64,000 nucleotides of DNA from positions 1-64,000 of the forward strand of contig JANYGI010000036.1 of the NCBI GenBank assembly GCA_025362495.1, in the 5' to 3' direction. Shown here one piece after another: positions 8,837-17,669 of this stretch (its first letter is position 1; the number at the start of each line of letters is the position of its first letter). The notes under the pieces are model-generated. The model did not search any database and was not told the DNA's origin. It was given only the letters and a program-made list of their open reading frames with translations. The DNA comes from Byssovorax sp. (GTDB lineage Bacteria > Myxococcota_A > Polyangia > Polyangiales > Polyangiaceae). The position numbers and the translations under genes were made by a program.

Positions 8837-9802
8837 CTACTTCGCGGGCATCGGGGGCGCGAGGAGCTCGGGATCGATCCGCACCTCGAGGTAGTTCATG
8901 CGCCAGTCGAGGTGAGCGCCGGTGGCGCGGCCGGTGTCGCCCGACTTCGCGATCACGTCGCCTTGCTTCACCTCGTCACCGACCTTCTTGCTGAAGCCGG
9001 AGAGGTGCAGGAACGTCGAGGTCACCCCGTGGCCGTGGTCGAGCACCAGAGTCGTCCCGCTCAACGGATCTCCCGTCTCGGCGAAGACGATCGTCCCGCA
9101 CGCCGGCGCCTTGATGGCAGTCCCGGTGGGCACCGCGATGTCGACGCCCCAGTGGACACCGCCATCGCTGCCGTTGAGCACGCGCGTGAGCCCGTAGTGC
9201 GAGGTGATCTTGCCGGTGGCGGGCCAGTGGAAACCATCCTTCCAGCAGGTCTTGTCGGTGGCCTTCATCCGCACCGCGTCGATGCGCCCCTCGGCCGAGT
9301 TGTTGGCCTTGGCGGCCTTCGGATCGAGCTTCACCTCGTCCTCGGGCAAGCCGTCGATCTTCTCCGTCGCGTAGGTGCGTTGCTCGACGTTGAACACGTG
9401 CTCGAGGACCGAGCCGTCCTGGAAGTGAATGACCATCTTCTCGGTCGCGGGCGCGTTGCGGAAGAAGGCGATCGGGAAATCGCCTTCGTTGCTCACCGTG
9501 GCGCGGTGCCCCGGGAAATCGATCCGCGCGACCTTGCCTTCGACCTTGGCGACCAGGAGGGCGCCCTGGATCGGCTTTCCCGTCAGGACGAGGTGACTCG
9601 GATCGGCCTGCACGGGGGCCGCGGACGCGGGCGCGGCGGGCGTGGAGGCGAGCGGCGTGGCGCTCGCCCCACCGCTGGTCGCGCCCGCCGTGGAAGTGGC
9701 CAGAGGCGCTGAAGCGGGGACCACGGCGGCGTCGGCCGAAGCGCTCTTGTTATCGCATCCACAGGCGAGCAGGAGCGCGAATCCGATCGGGAGATATTTC
9801 AT
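8837..9802 (-). CDS. M23 family metallopeptidase lipoprotein
   Basis: The first 20 residues (MKYLPIGFALLLACGCDN) form a lipoprotein signal with cysteine in a lipobox. An Ala/Ser/Thr-rich linker follows. The C-terminal 120 residues are a peptidase M23 (LytM) domain: HWGVDIAVPTGTAI with the HxxxD zinc ligands, HGHGVTSTFLHLSGF, and a final HLDW where active LytM enzymes normally have HxH. The family cuts peptidoglycan cross-links. The H-to-D change at the last ligand may lower activity or alter metal binding, though HLDW variants are known in proteobacterial M23 proteins. ATG 9802 is chosen because AGGA precedes it by 7 nt and it begins the signal peptide. Confidence 0.82.
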   Translation of the reverse strand: MKYLPIGFALLLACGCDNKSASADAAVVPASAPLATSTAGATSGGASATPLASTPAAPASAAPVQADPSHLVLTGKPIQGALLVAKVEGKVARIDFPGHRATVSNEGDFPIAFFRNAPATEKMVIHFQDGSVLEHVFNVEQRTYATEKIDGLPEDEVKLDPKAAKANNSAEGRIDAVRMKATDKTCWKDGFHWPATGKITSHYGLTRVLNGSDGGVHWGVDIAVPTGTAIKAPACGTIVFAETGDPLSGTTLVLDHGHGVTSTFLHLSGFSKKVGDEVKQGDVIAKSGDTGRATGAHLDWRMNYLEVRIDPELLAPPMPAK

Positions 9803-9940
9803 CGCGCATCCTGAGCCCGGCGCCGGACGAGGCGGTCGTCGAAGCAGGATCGTGACGTTGTCGCGCACGAAATCGCGCGCGGATGCGCCCCGGTGGGGCG
9901 ATCTTGCGTCGCTCACTCGCCGCGTCGAGAGGCCTTGGCG

Positions 9941-10441
9941 TCAGCTCCGCGGGAGCAGCGCGAGGAGGGCCTGGGCGCCGAACGTCTTGTCATGGACAAG
10001 CACGCTCCGGATGAGCTTCGAGCTACCGTGAACGGCGTTCCCGAGCTCTTCGCCCGTCACGTCGAGCTTGCAGGCCATGAGGCGCTGCGCGTAGCGGACG
10101 AGCAGCGCGTCGCAGTCGCGGTAGAAGCGCGGGCTCCCGTCGTTCGCGAGGAAGAGGATCCGCGAGGCGCGCGCGTTCTGCGGGCTCTCGGGCGTCTTCT
10201 TGCTGGCCGCGTCGAGGCCTTTCTGCTCGTTCGCCAGCTTGTCGGTGATGAGCTCGAGGCCCTGACAGGCGTGCCCCGCGACGAGGGCGCCGCGGAGCGT
10301 GGAGCTCAGCGCCTCGGTCATCGGGAGAGTCGCTACCTGGACACGGCCGCCCTCCCACAGCACGCCCGCATGCTTCGACAGGAGACTAACGACCTCGTCG
10401 TGGCGGGGATCGGCGACGACGTCTTTCGGCAATTTGAGCAC
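9941..10441 (-). CDS. Uncharacterised small protein at the end of the MoxR-VWA operon (5' end disrupted)
   Basis: The 166 residues starting at GTG 10441 (VLKLPKDVVADPRHDEVV...) are not assignable to a named family. They look like a soluble alpha/beta protein. The frame continues upstream without an ATG to a stop near 10511. Meanwhile the preceding VWA gene's stop overlaps an ATG (10535) in ATGA fashion, exactly like the two other junctions of this operon. That ATG opens a 27-codon frame, MSDDLLLVIASQATRSARP..., which ends in TAG at 10452. The simplest reading is one gene from 10535 to 9941 broken by a frameshift near 10450-10470. If real, the protein may be translated only from GTG 10441 or not at all. 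Confidence 0.5.
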   Translation of the reverse strand: MLKLPKDVVADPRHDEVVSLLSKHAGVLWEGGRVQVATLPMTEALSSTLRGALVAGHACQGLELITDKLANEQKGLDAASKKTPESPQNARASRILFLANDGSPRFYRDCDALLVRYAQRLMACKLDVTGEELGNAVHGSSKLIRSVLVHDKTFGAQALLALLPRS

Positions 10442-10451
10442 GCGCGTGCCT

Positions 10452-10535
10452 CTACCAGATCCGGGGCGGGCTGGCGATCGGGCGCGCTGATCGCGTCGCC
10501 TGCGACGCGATCACGAGGAGAAGATCGTCGCTCAT
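10452..10535 (-). other. Coupled start and first 27 codons of the disrupted downstream gene
   Basis: ATG 10535 overlaps the TGA of the VWA gene (ATGA). It encodes 27 residues beginning MSDDLLLVIASQ before TAG at 10452. Its sequence looks like the normal hydrophobic beta-strand start of a folded protein and is followed, one frame away, by the 166-residue frame at 9941-10441. It is probably the N-terminus of that protein. Confidence 0.5.
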
Positions 10536-11743
10536 TTTTTGCGCTCTGCCGCGGCGAGCAGCGGTCCGAGGTCTTGACCCTTCATCACGTGACTGACCAC
10601 CTCGGCGAGCAGCGCCGGCGTGCAGCCGAAGCACGGTATCCCGAGGTCGGCCAGCGTCCGCGCGAGCTCGTGATCGTAGGAGGGCTTCCCGCCGTCCGAG
10701 AGCGCGAGGAGGCACATGGCCTTCACCCTGGCGTCGACGAGCTGGCGCATCCGGCCGACCAGCTCGTCGCGATTACCACCCTCGTAGAGATCGCTTATCA
10801 GTAAAAATAGCGTTTTGTCGGGCCGCACGACGAAGTTTTGCTGCGCGTAGGCCACGGCTCGGTTGATGTCGGTGCCGCCGCCGAGCTGCGCCGTGAAGAG
10901 CACGTCGACCGGATCTTCCAGGAGGGGAGTCACGTCGACGACCTCGGTGTCGAAGAAGAGCAGCTTGGTTTGCAGTACGTCGATCGAGGCGAAGATCGCC
11001 GCCATGATCGAGCTGTACACGACGCTTTCGGCCATCGATCCCGACTGGTCGACGAGAATGCACACGTCCCACTCGTGGCGCCGCCGCTGGTTCTGCCAGA
11101 AGTGGAAGCGGTCGGGTACGAGGCGGCGCCGATCGACGTCCCAGCCCTTCAAATTCGAGCGGATCGTGCGCTTCCAGTCGATGTTGCGGATCAGCTTGAG
11201 CGGGCTCGATCGGTCGCGGCGGACGGCGCCGAGGATCGAGGTGCGCATCTCGGTCTCGAGGCGCTTGCGCACGTCCTCGACCACCTCGCGGACGATCTGC
11301 CGCGCGGCCTCGCGGGCCCGATCGGGGATGAGCCCTTTCGCGCTGAGGAGGGTGGCCACCAGCTCGACGTTCTTCTCCAGGAGGGGCAGAGTCTCGGGCT
11401 CGAAAAGGAGCTGCGTCAGCCCTTTGCGCTCGATGGCGTCTTTCTGGACGAGGGCGATGACGTCTTGACGGAAGAAGTCGCGGAGCGACGATAGCCACTT
11501 CGGGATGTACGGCCGCGACTTCGCGAGGCTGGTGGTCTTCGCCGCGCCCTCGTAGACGAAGGAGAGCGCGTCATCGAGCTCGCCGAGCCGGCCCTTGTCG
11601 AGATCGAGCTCGCCCGCGCCGCTGCCGAGGTGGCCGAGGCCGAAGTCGGGACTGACGTTCTCAGCGCGCGGGCCGAGGGCGAGGCGCCAGCGCAGGAGGG
11701 CGTCGCGGTCGGCGTCGCTGAGGTCGTGCGGATCGTCGCTCAT
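10532..11743 (-). CDS. VWA domain protein, CoxE/YehP-like
   Basis: The C-terminal half (about residues 220-390) is a von Willebrand factor A domain of the CoxE type. It has an intact metal-ion site: DQSGSMAES (DxSxS), a threonine in GGGTDINRA and the aspartate in LISDLYEGG. The N-terminal half is helical and precedes the strand VCILVDQSGS, as in YehP of E. coli. MoxR ATPases and VWA proteins work together as metal-dependent assembly or remodelling factors. The start ATG 11743 overlaps the DUF5682 stop by ATGA, and the gene's own stop does the same with the next start. Its place in the operon is MoxR, DUF5682, VWA, small protein. The target of the complex is unknown. Confidence 0.85.
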   Translation of the reverse strand: MSDDPHDLSDADRDALLRWRLALGPRAENVSPDFGLGHLGSGAGELDLDKGRLGELDDALSFVYEGAAKTTSLAKSRPYIPKWLSSLRDFFRQDVIALVQKDAIERKGLTQLLFEPETLPLLEKNVELVATLLSAKGLIPDRAREAARQIVREVVEDVRKRLETEMRTSILGAVRRDRSSPLKLIRNIDWKRTIRSNLKGWDVDRRRLVPDRFHFWQNQRRRHEWDVCILVDQSGSMAESVVYSSIMAAIFASIDVLQTKLLFFDTEVVDVTPLLEDPVDVLFTAQLGGGTDINRAVAYAQQNFVVRPDKTLFLLISDLYEGGNRDELVGRMRQLVDARVKAMCLLALSDGGKPSYDHELARTLADLGIPCFGCTPALLAEVVSHVMKGQDLGPLLAAAERKK

Positions 11744-14148
11744 AGCAGGTCGTCCAGGTCGTCCATGACCGACGAGAGGCCGGCGTTCATGGCCTTGAGC
11801 TTGTCCTTGTCGCGCTCGAGCACGAGCGCCGAGGCCTCGCGGGCCTTCTCGTCGCCGATCGCCCGCACGCCGATCACGTTCTCGAGCAGGTAGCGGCGCT
11901 CGGTCGTTTCGAGCGACGCGAAGGCGCGCCGCAGCACCGGGAGCAGGTCGCGGAAGCGCTCCTTGTCGATGGCGACGAGGTACGCGTCGAGCGCGGCGAC
12001 CACGGGCCGACTCTTCACCAGGGCGAGCGCGTTGACCTCGAAGAAGCCCTGGAGAAAGCCGGCCGCGGCCTCGGGATCGTGCGCGCTGGAGAGGCGCTGT
12101 TCGACCAGAATGCCAATCTCGTCGTCGTCGATCACCTGGGCGAGATAGAGCAGCCCCGAGGCCACGCCCGCGGCGCCGGGGTTGACGGTGTAGCTCGCCG
12201 AGAGGCGGCGGGCGGCCGCGAACCAGCCCTGGCGGTCGACCGTCTTCTGCGCGAGGGCGATGATGTTGAGCGTCTTCAAAGCCTTCTTTGCGAGCGCGAC
12301 GCCTTCATCGCTGCCAGTGCAGGCGTCGTCGAGGCGGAGGATGGCGCGAGCGAACGTCTTCTCGCCCAGCGCGGCGATCGCCAGATCGCCGTGGAGCGAG
12401 CGGGTGCGCGAGGTGCCATAAGAGACGAGGTCGGCGAGCACCTTTGCGGCCTCCGCGAGCGAGGGTAAATCGTCGTCGTGCGGGGCCAGCCGTTCGCAGG
12501 TGGCGAGCGCCGCGGTCACGGTCTTCGCGCTGCTCGTCACCACCGCTTCGAGGAGCACCTCGGCGGCGCTCCCGGTGGTGCGCGCTCTGGCGAGCTGCTC
12601 TTCGAGCACCCGCGCGGTGACCTGCTCCAGCGTGTTGCCAAGCACGATCTTCTCGACCAGCGCGACCTCGGTCGAAGGCGTCCAGCGCGCCTCCCACTTC
12701 TCGCTGATGCGCTGGAGCGCCTCGACCGCGCCGGGCTGCTCCACCGGCGCGTCTTTCCCGGTGCCGAGCTTCCTGCCGATGAACGAAGCGTAGGATACGC
12801 CGGCGACGCGGAGGCGGTGCAGGAACACGCTGGCTCCGACCTGCACCGGATCGTTGAGCTTGAGCGTGAACGATTCGATCGAGTCGGTCGACGGCAGGCG
12901 CCGCTCGCGCACCTCGCGCGCGAACTCTTCTTGGAGCGAGTTCTTCCCGATCCGGTCCGCCACGCGCCCGATGTTGCGCCCGATCACGCTGGGCCAGAGG
13001 AACCCGTCGACGTGCGTGGCGTCGCCGCGGCACATCGTGGCGATGGTCGCCTCGCGCACCTCGTCGAGGCCGGGCTCGGCCTTGCCGCGGATGTCGGCGA
13101 GCGTGAGCGCGAGGCGATACGCCTCGATGGTGTCAGACAGTGATGCCATGAAACCGCGGAGGCGGAGGTGCTCGGTGAACTCGACCAGCACCTCCAGCGT
13201 GGCCCGGCGGTAGTCGCATCCCGCGTCGTGCGCGCGCTGGTAATACTGCGGCGCGCGGTTGCCCGCCCCGTACCCGAGCTGCTCGGCGAGCCTGGGAAAG
13301 CTGAAGGGGATCAGCGTCACCGCGCTCGCCACCGGCGCCGGCAACACCCGATCGAAATCGAGATCGACGTCGCCCGCGGCGAACGCCGCCGCGTGCGCCG
13401 CGCCGACGATGACAGCCACCTTGCCCGGCGCGATCCCGCCCTCGCCGATCCGCGCCAGGATCTTCTTCGCCATGTACGCGTCGCGCGCGCGATGAAGCGG
13501 CCGCCGATCCGCCGCGCGCACCAGATCGGCATACGCCATCAGCGCCTCTCGAAACGCCACAGGCTCGTACTTCGGCGCCTCGAAAGAGGCCTCCCAGAAC
13601 TCCTCGAACGACCGAAACCCCCGCGCCCGCGCGCAGGCGAGGTGAACGTCGAACCCGACGAGCCCCCGCGCAGCCGACTCCGGACTCCCCTCGTCCTCGT
13701 CCCCCGTCTCCCGATCTCCGTCCTCGTCCTCGTCCCCGTGCGCGTGCGCGCTCCCACTCCCACTCTCGTTCTCCTCCTCGATATCGACGCTCCCGGTCTC
13801 CCCGGCATACGAGGCCAGCGCGCACCCCGTCGAAACATCGATGAACGCGGCCTCCCGTCCATTCTTCCGCGCCCACGCGAGCGCCACGTACTCCGGCGAG
13901 TACGCCGCGAAGGGCCAGAGCGACGAGCCCTGGACTCCATCGGTCCGATAGCCGAGCACCGCGACGGGAGGCTTCGTTTCCCGATCGACGAGCACGTCGA
14001 TGATCGCCGTCGCGTCCTCGGGCCCCTCGACGAGCACGAGCTCCGGGCTCACCTCGTCGAGGAACGCCGCGAGCACCGCGCTCGTGCGCGGCGAGTGATG
14101 GCGCACGGGGAAGACGTGCACCCCGGCGAGGAGGCGGAGATCGATCAT
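11740..14148 (-). CDS. DUF5682 family protein (YehM-like)
   Basis: This 802-residue protein starts MIDLRLLAGVHVFPVRHHSPRT and continues LVEGPEDATAIID, features of the DUF5682/YehM family, which has no known activity. The N-terminal domain resembles TraB/ChaN-like folds (HHSP, EGP, VIVGAAHAAAF). The rest is helical. An acidic insertion at about residues 130-170 is rich in Glu, Asp, Ser and Gly. The ATG at 14148 overlaps the MoxR stop by ATGA. The frame stays open upstream to 15399, but that part is antisense-like shadow over the MoxR gene, so the long form is rejected. Genomic pairing with MoxR and VWA proteins is its best functional clue. Confidence 0.8.
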   Translation of the reverse strand: MIDLRLLAGVHVFPVRHHSPRTSAVLAAFLDEVSPELVLVEGPEDATAIIDVLVDRETKPPVAVLGYRTDGVQGSSLWPFAAYSPEYVALAWARKNGREAAFIDVSTGCALASYAGETGSVDIEEENESGSGSAHAHGDEDEDGDRETGDEDEGSPESAARGLVGFDVHLACARARGFRSFEEFWEASFEAPKYEPVAFREALMAYADLVRAADRRPLHRARDAYMAKKILARIGEGGIAPGKVAVIVGAAHAAAFAAGDVDLDFDRVLPAPVASAVTLIPFSFPRLAEQLGYGAGNRAPQYYQRAHDAGCDYRRATLEVLVEFTEHLRLRGFMASLSDTIEAYRLALTLADIRGKAEPGLDEVREATIATMCRGDATHVDGFLWPSVIGRNIGRVADRIGKNSLQEEFAREVRERRLPSTDSIESFTLKLNDPVQVGASVFLHRLRVAGVSYASFIGRKLGTGKDAPVEQPGAVEALQRISEKWEARWTPSTEVALVEKIVLGNTLEQVTARVLEEQLARARTTGSAAEVLLEAVVTSSAKTVTAALATCERLAPHDDDLPSLAEAAKVLADLVSYGTSRTRSLHGDLAIAALGEKTFARAILRLDDACTGSDEGVALAKKALKTLNIIALAQKTVDRQGWFAAARRLSASYTVNPGAAGVASGLLYLAQVIDDDEIGILVEQRLSSAHDPEAAAGFLQGFFEVNALALVKSRPVVAALDAYLVAIDKERFRDLLPVLRRAFASLETTERRYLLENVIGVRAIGDEKAREASALVLERDKDKLKAMNAGLSSVMDDLDDLL

Positions 14149-15227
14149 GTGAGCTTCGTCTTCGTCGCGGCGTAGAACTCTTTCCAGAGGCCGCTCCGCG
14201 TCTTCGCGACCGTCTCGCAGTACTCGCGCACGGCCTTGAGATCCTCGCCGCCCTCCTTGGCGACGGCGCCCGCGAGCGAGCGCGACAGATCCTCCGGCGT
14301 GACGATCCCGGTGCCGAAGTGCTGCGCGAGGATGCCGCTGTTGAAGAGCACGCTGATGGCCTCGGCCGTCGAGAGCACCGCGCTCGGCGATTTCACCTTG
14401 GTCTTGCCGTCCTTGGTCACGCCGGCGCGCAGCTCCTGGAACAGCGTGATCAACAGCCGCGCGAGGTCGGCCGGCGCCTCGGTCCCGACCTGGTAATCGG
14501 AGCGCAGCTCGGACTCGCGCTTGGTGACGATGCGGATCTCTTGCTCCAGATCTTCCACGACAGGCACGGTGACGAAGTTGAAGCGCCGCTTCAGGGCCGC
14601 GCTCATCTCGTTCACTCCGCGGTCGCGGGTGTTGGCCGTGGCGATGATGTTGAAGCCGCGCTGCGCGCTCACCATCTCGTTGAGCTCGGGCACGGCGATC
14701 TGCTTCTCCGAGAGGATCGAGATCAAGGCGTCCTGGATCTCCGGCGCGGTGCGGGTGATCTCTTCCACGCGAGCGAACGTGCCCTCGCGCATGGCGCGCA
14801 GGATCGGCGACGGGACGAGCGCCTTCTGCGAGGGCCCCTCGGCGAGCAAAAGTGCGTAATTCCAGCCGTATTTGAGGTGTTCTTCGCTGGTGCCCGCGGT
14901 GCCCTGCACCACCTGCGCCGAGGTGCCGCTCACCGCCGCGGCGAGGTGCTCGGAGAGCCAGCTCTTCGCCGTCCCGGGTTCGCCCACGAGCATCAGCGCG
15001 CGATCCGACGCGAGCGTGGCGATCGCCACCTGCACCAGCGATCGATCGCCGATGTACTTGGGCGTGATGGCGACGCCGGCCACGGGTTTGTCGCTCCCCA
15101 TGACGTAGGTCTCGACGGCGCGCGGCGAGAGGCGCCACCCCGGCGGCCTCGGGGAGGCGTCGTTTCCGGCGAGAGCTTCGAGCTCGGCTTGGTATTTGAC
15201 CTCGGCAGGCAGGCGGATCTCGGGCAT
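14145..15227 (-). CDS. MoxR-family AAA+ ATPase (YehL-like)
   Basis: This 360-residue AAA+ ATPase has Walker A GEPGTAKS, a Walker B region FARVEEITRTAPEIQDAL, sensor 1 in FNIIATANTRDRGVNEM, and an arginine-rich ALKRRFNF segment. It is of the MoxR type, whose members work with VWA proteins to insert cofactors or remodel complexes. Start ATG 15227 (MPEIRLPAEV) is preferred over ATG 15263, which adds 12 residues with no family match. It is the first gene of a minus-strand operon with DUF5682, VWA and a small protein, all joined by 4-base overlaps. It diverges from the Ser/Thr kinase gene across about 135 bp. Confidence 0.85.
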   Translation of the reverse strand: MPEIRLPAEVKYQAELEALAGNDASPRPPGWRLSPRAVETYVMGSDKPVAGVAITPKYIGDRSLVQVAIATLASDRALMLVGEPGTAKSWLSEHLAAAVSGTSAQVVQGTAGTSEEHLKYGWNYALLLAEGPSQKALVPSPILRAMREGTFARVEEITRTAPEIQDALISILSEKQIAVPELNEMVSAQRGFNIIATANTRDRGVNEMSAALKRRFNFVTVPVVEDLEQEIRIVTKRESELRSDYQVGTEAPADLARLLITLFQELRAGVTKDGKTKVKSPSAVLSTAEAISVLFNSGILAQHFGTGIVTPEDLSRSLAGAVAKEGGEDLKAVREYCETVAKTRSGLWKEFYAATKTKLT

Positions 15228-15361
15228 GGAAGTGCCGTACTTTACCCGCGTTGGCGGGTCCATCGAGGCCTCGCGTGGCGCTTGTCTTCGAGGCCGCGGG
15301 GCGATCCCGTCCGGCGTTGCTTGACCCGCACGCCCTCGCCCGCTCAGATCGCGCCTGCTTG

Positions 15362-17080
15362 ATGGATCTCGACACCCTCGCCGCCGCTCGCGTCGGCACG
15401 ACGCTGTGCCAGAAATGGACGCTGGAGAAGCTTCTCGGCGTCGGCGGGATGGCCGCGGTCTACGTTGCCAATCACAAGATCGGGCGGCGCGACGCCATCA
15501 AGATCCTGCACCGCGAGGTGGCCGAGCAGCCCGACATGCTCGCGCGCTTCGAGCAGGAGGCGCACGCGGTGAACCGCTTCCATCACCCGGGCGCGGTGGA
15601 GATCCGCGACATCGACGTGGCCGAGGACGGCTCGCCGTTCCTGGTGATGGAGCTGCTCACCGGCGAGTCGCTGGGCGAGCGAGCGCAGCGCCTCGGCGGC
15701 CTCCCGCTCGGCGAGGTCCTGCGCCTCACGGACGAGCTGCTCGACGTGCTGGCGGCGGCGCACGCGCGCGGGATCATCCACCGCGACATCAAGCTCGACA
15801 ACCTCTTCGTGCAGACCGACGGCAGCCTGAAAGTGCTGGATTTCGGCATCGCGCGCATCCGCGACGGCATGCCTCTCAAGATGCGGACGCGAGCGGGCGC
15901 GACGCTCGGGACCGCGCCGTACATGCCGCCCGAGCAGATCAAGGGGACCGAGATCGACGCGCGCGCGGATCTCTTCGCGGTGGGCGCGACGATGTTCCGG
16001 CTGATCGCCAGGCGCCGGATCCACGAGGCGAAGAACGAGACCGAGATGCTGCTGAAGATGGCGAGCCAGCCGGCGCCGCCGCTGCTCTCGGTCGCGCCCG
16101 ACGCGCCCATCGGCGTGGGCCTCGTGGTCGATCGCGCGCTGCGCTTCGACCGCGATCTGCGCTACCCCGACGCGCTGACGATGCAGGCCGACGTGCGCGC
16201 CGTGCGAGCCGGTCTGCCGCCGCCCGACGCGACGGCGCACCTGCCCTCGCCCGACGCCGCGGTGTTCTCCGACGCGGCGACGATCCGACCCACGGTCGCC
16301 GCCGTCGATCCGCGCACGTCGGCCGCCTCGCCCGGCGCGATCGCCACGCCGTCCGGCCCCGCGATCACTCCGCCGGTCGGCTCCGAGCTGAGCCTGGGGA
16401 GCTACGGTGCTTTGCCCTCCGCCCAGCTCTTCACCGGCGCGAGCAGGGCAGTCGCCGACGTGGCGTCGCGGCGAGCTCGGGTGTCGGCCGTGACGGTGAC
16501 GCCCGCGCTGAACGACTCCGATTCTTCGACGCAGAGCCGTCCCGTCGCCCAGCAGCTCGGCCCGGAGCGGACGTTGAAGTCGGCGCAGACGCTGGAGACC
16601 CCGGTCCGGCCTCCCGTCGCGATGGTCGAGGCCGCCCCGGTGACGCTGCCGACGCGCGGGCTCCCGCCGATCGAGGCTGGATCGATGTCGGCGCCGAGCT
16701 CGCGAGGCTCGGTGTCGGCGCCGAGCTCGCGAGGACCGATGTCGGCGCCCGTCGTCTCCATCGTGGAGCCCTCGCCCCCGCCGCCGAAGAGCGGTATCGA
16801 CAAGAACTTCCTGATTGGCATTCTCATCGGGGTGATCTTCCTGCTCCTCGGCGTCGGGATCACGCTGGCCATCGCTCTCCGGCGCTCCGGCCCCGCGGCG
16901 GTCGACGACAGCGATGCTTCGGTGCCAGCCGAGGTGGCCGATCCAGGGCCGGCCGACAGCTCGTCAATCGGCGGCGCGAAGCTCACGCCGCCCTCGAAAA
17001 AGGCTGTCGCACCGCCGACTCCCCACCTCCCGGGGCCGTCGGCGCCGCCCCCCGGCAAGGGCAAGGGCAAGGGGCGTTGA
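15362..17080 (+). CDS. Membrane-anchored serine/threonine protein kinase (Hanks type)
   Basis: The kinase domain (about residues 20-280) is complete: Gly-rich loop GVGGMAAVY at 26-34, Lys47 in DAIKIL, catalytic loop HRDIKLDN, DFGIARI, and MPPEQIKGTEIDARADLF. It is followed by a Pro/Ala/Ser-rich linker with two and a half copies of a SAPSSRG-type repeat encoded by a near-perfect 30-bp DNA repeat around 16685-16750. One membrane helix (LIGILIGVIFLLLGVGITLA) lies near the C-terminus, and a short Pro/Lys-rich tail follows, presumably periplasmic. ATG 15362 starts just before the kinase fold. The upstream in-frame ATG 15251 would lie inside the divergent promoter region. It is active by sequence, unlike the degenerate kinase at 45.8 kb. 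Confidence 0.88.
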   Translation: MDLDTLAAARVGTTLCQKWTLEKLLGVGGMAAVYVANHKIGRRDAIKILHREVAEQPDMLARFEQEAHAVNRFHHPGAVEIRDIDVAEDGSPFLVMELLTGESLGERAQRLGGLPLGEVLRLTDELLDVLAAAHARGIIHRDIKLDNLFVQTDGSLKVLDFGIARIRDGMPLKMRTRAGATLGTAPYMPPEQIKGTEIDARADLFAVGATMFRLIARRRIHEAKNETEMLLKMASQPAPPLLSVAPDAPIGVGLVVDRALRFDRDLRYPDALTMQADVRAVRAGLPPPDATAHLPSPDAAVFSDAATIRPTVAAVDPRTSAASPGAIATPSGPAITPPVGSELSLGSYGALPSAQLFTGASRAVADVASRRARVSAVTVTPALNDSDSSTQSRPVAQQLGPERTLKSAQTLETPVRPPVAMVEAAPVTLPTRGLPPIEAGSMSAPSSRGSVSAPSSRGPMSAPVVSIVEPSPPPPKSGIDKNFLIGILIGVIFLLLGVGITLAIALRRSGPAAVDDSDASVPAEVADPGPADSSSIGGAKLTPPSKKAVAPPTPHLPGPSAPPPGKGKGKGR

Positions 17081-17261
17081 CGCCTCGACTGGCTGGTGTC
17101 TGAATCCACGCGGGGCATGGCCGAGAATGGCCATGTCGGCGATCAAACGACGCTCGCTGCGGTCCATTCGACCCGTCAAATTTTCACCCCGATCACGCGC
17201 GGACATTCCCCGTCCGGTCGCCCCATTGTCACCGCGCCTGAGCCCCATCATGGTCGGGCCG

Positions 17262-17630
17262 ATGAGCGACGCCTTTCTCCACGCCTCCCCCGCCGATATC
17301 CTCGCTCGCCTGGAAGCCGTCGGGCGGGAGGCCGCCGCCGGATCCTTCGTCGTCCGCGTCGGCGCGGACCAGAATGGTTATTGCAACATCGGGGTCGATT
17401 TACCGCGGGCGCGGCGCACCGCGCAGGCGAATCGCGAGCTGCGCTTGCGCCTGCGCGAGGGGCTGGAGCGGGCCGGCGTCATGCTCGCCGAGGACGCGCT
17501 GGCGCCGAAGGTCGGCGGAGATCTCCGCGGTACGGTGCTGGTGCGCAAGATGACTGTCCGGTCGACGGGCGCGCTCCACCGGACTCAGCCGGACCGGATC
17601 GACCGAGGGGTCGAGTCGCTCGGCGGGTGA
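17262..17630 (+). CDS. Small hypothetical protein
   Basis: This 122-residue frame starts MSDAFLHASPADILARLEAVG. The middle segment, FVVRVGADQNGYCNIGVD followed by a basic amphipathic helix (RTAQANRELRLRLREGLERAGV), faintly recalls the C-terminal alpha/beta domain of MscS-type channels, but no membrane helix is present. I do not recognise the family. Codon usage looks coding (G/C at third positions). An in-frame ATG at 17250 is an alternative start. It lies between the kinase and TerB genes, 39 bp before the latter. Confidence 0.45.
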   Translation: MSDAFLHASPADILARLEAVGREAAAGSFVVRVGADQNGYCNIGVDLPRARRTAQANRELRLRLREGLERAGVMLAEDALAPKVGGDLRGTVLVRKMTVRSTGALHRTQPDRIDRGVESLGG

Positions 17631-17669
17631 CGACGCGGCCGCGGCGCGCCTCTGGTAGGCTCCTGCGCC

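Noticed and set aside
11740-15399. Single 1219-residue minus-strand protein spanning DUF5682 and the MoxR region
   Set aside because: The part above 14148 is in a different frame from the MoxR gene, has no motif, and the ATGA overlap at 14145-14148 gives a natural start for DUF5682.
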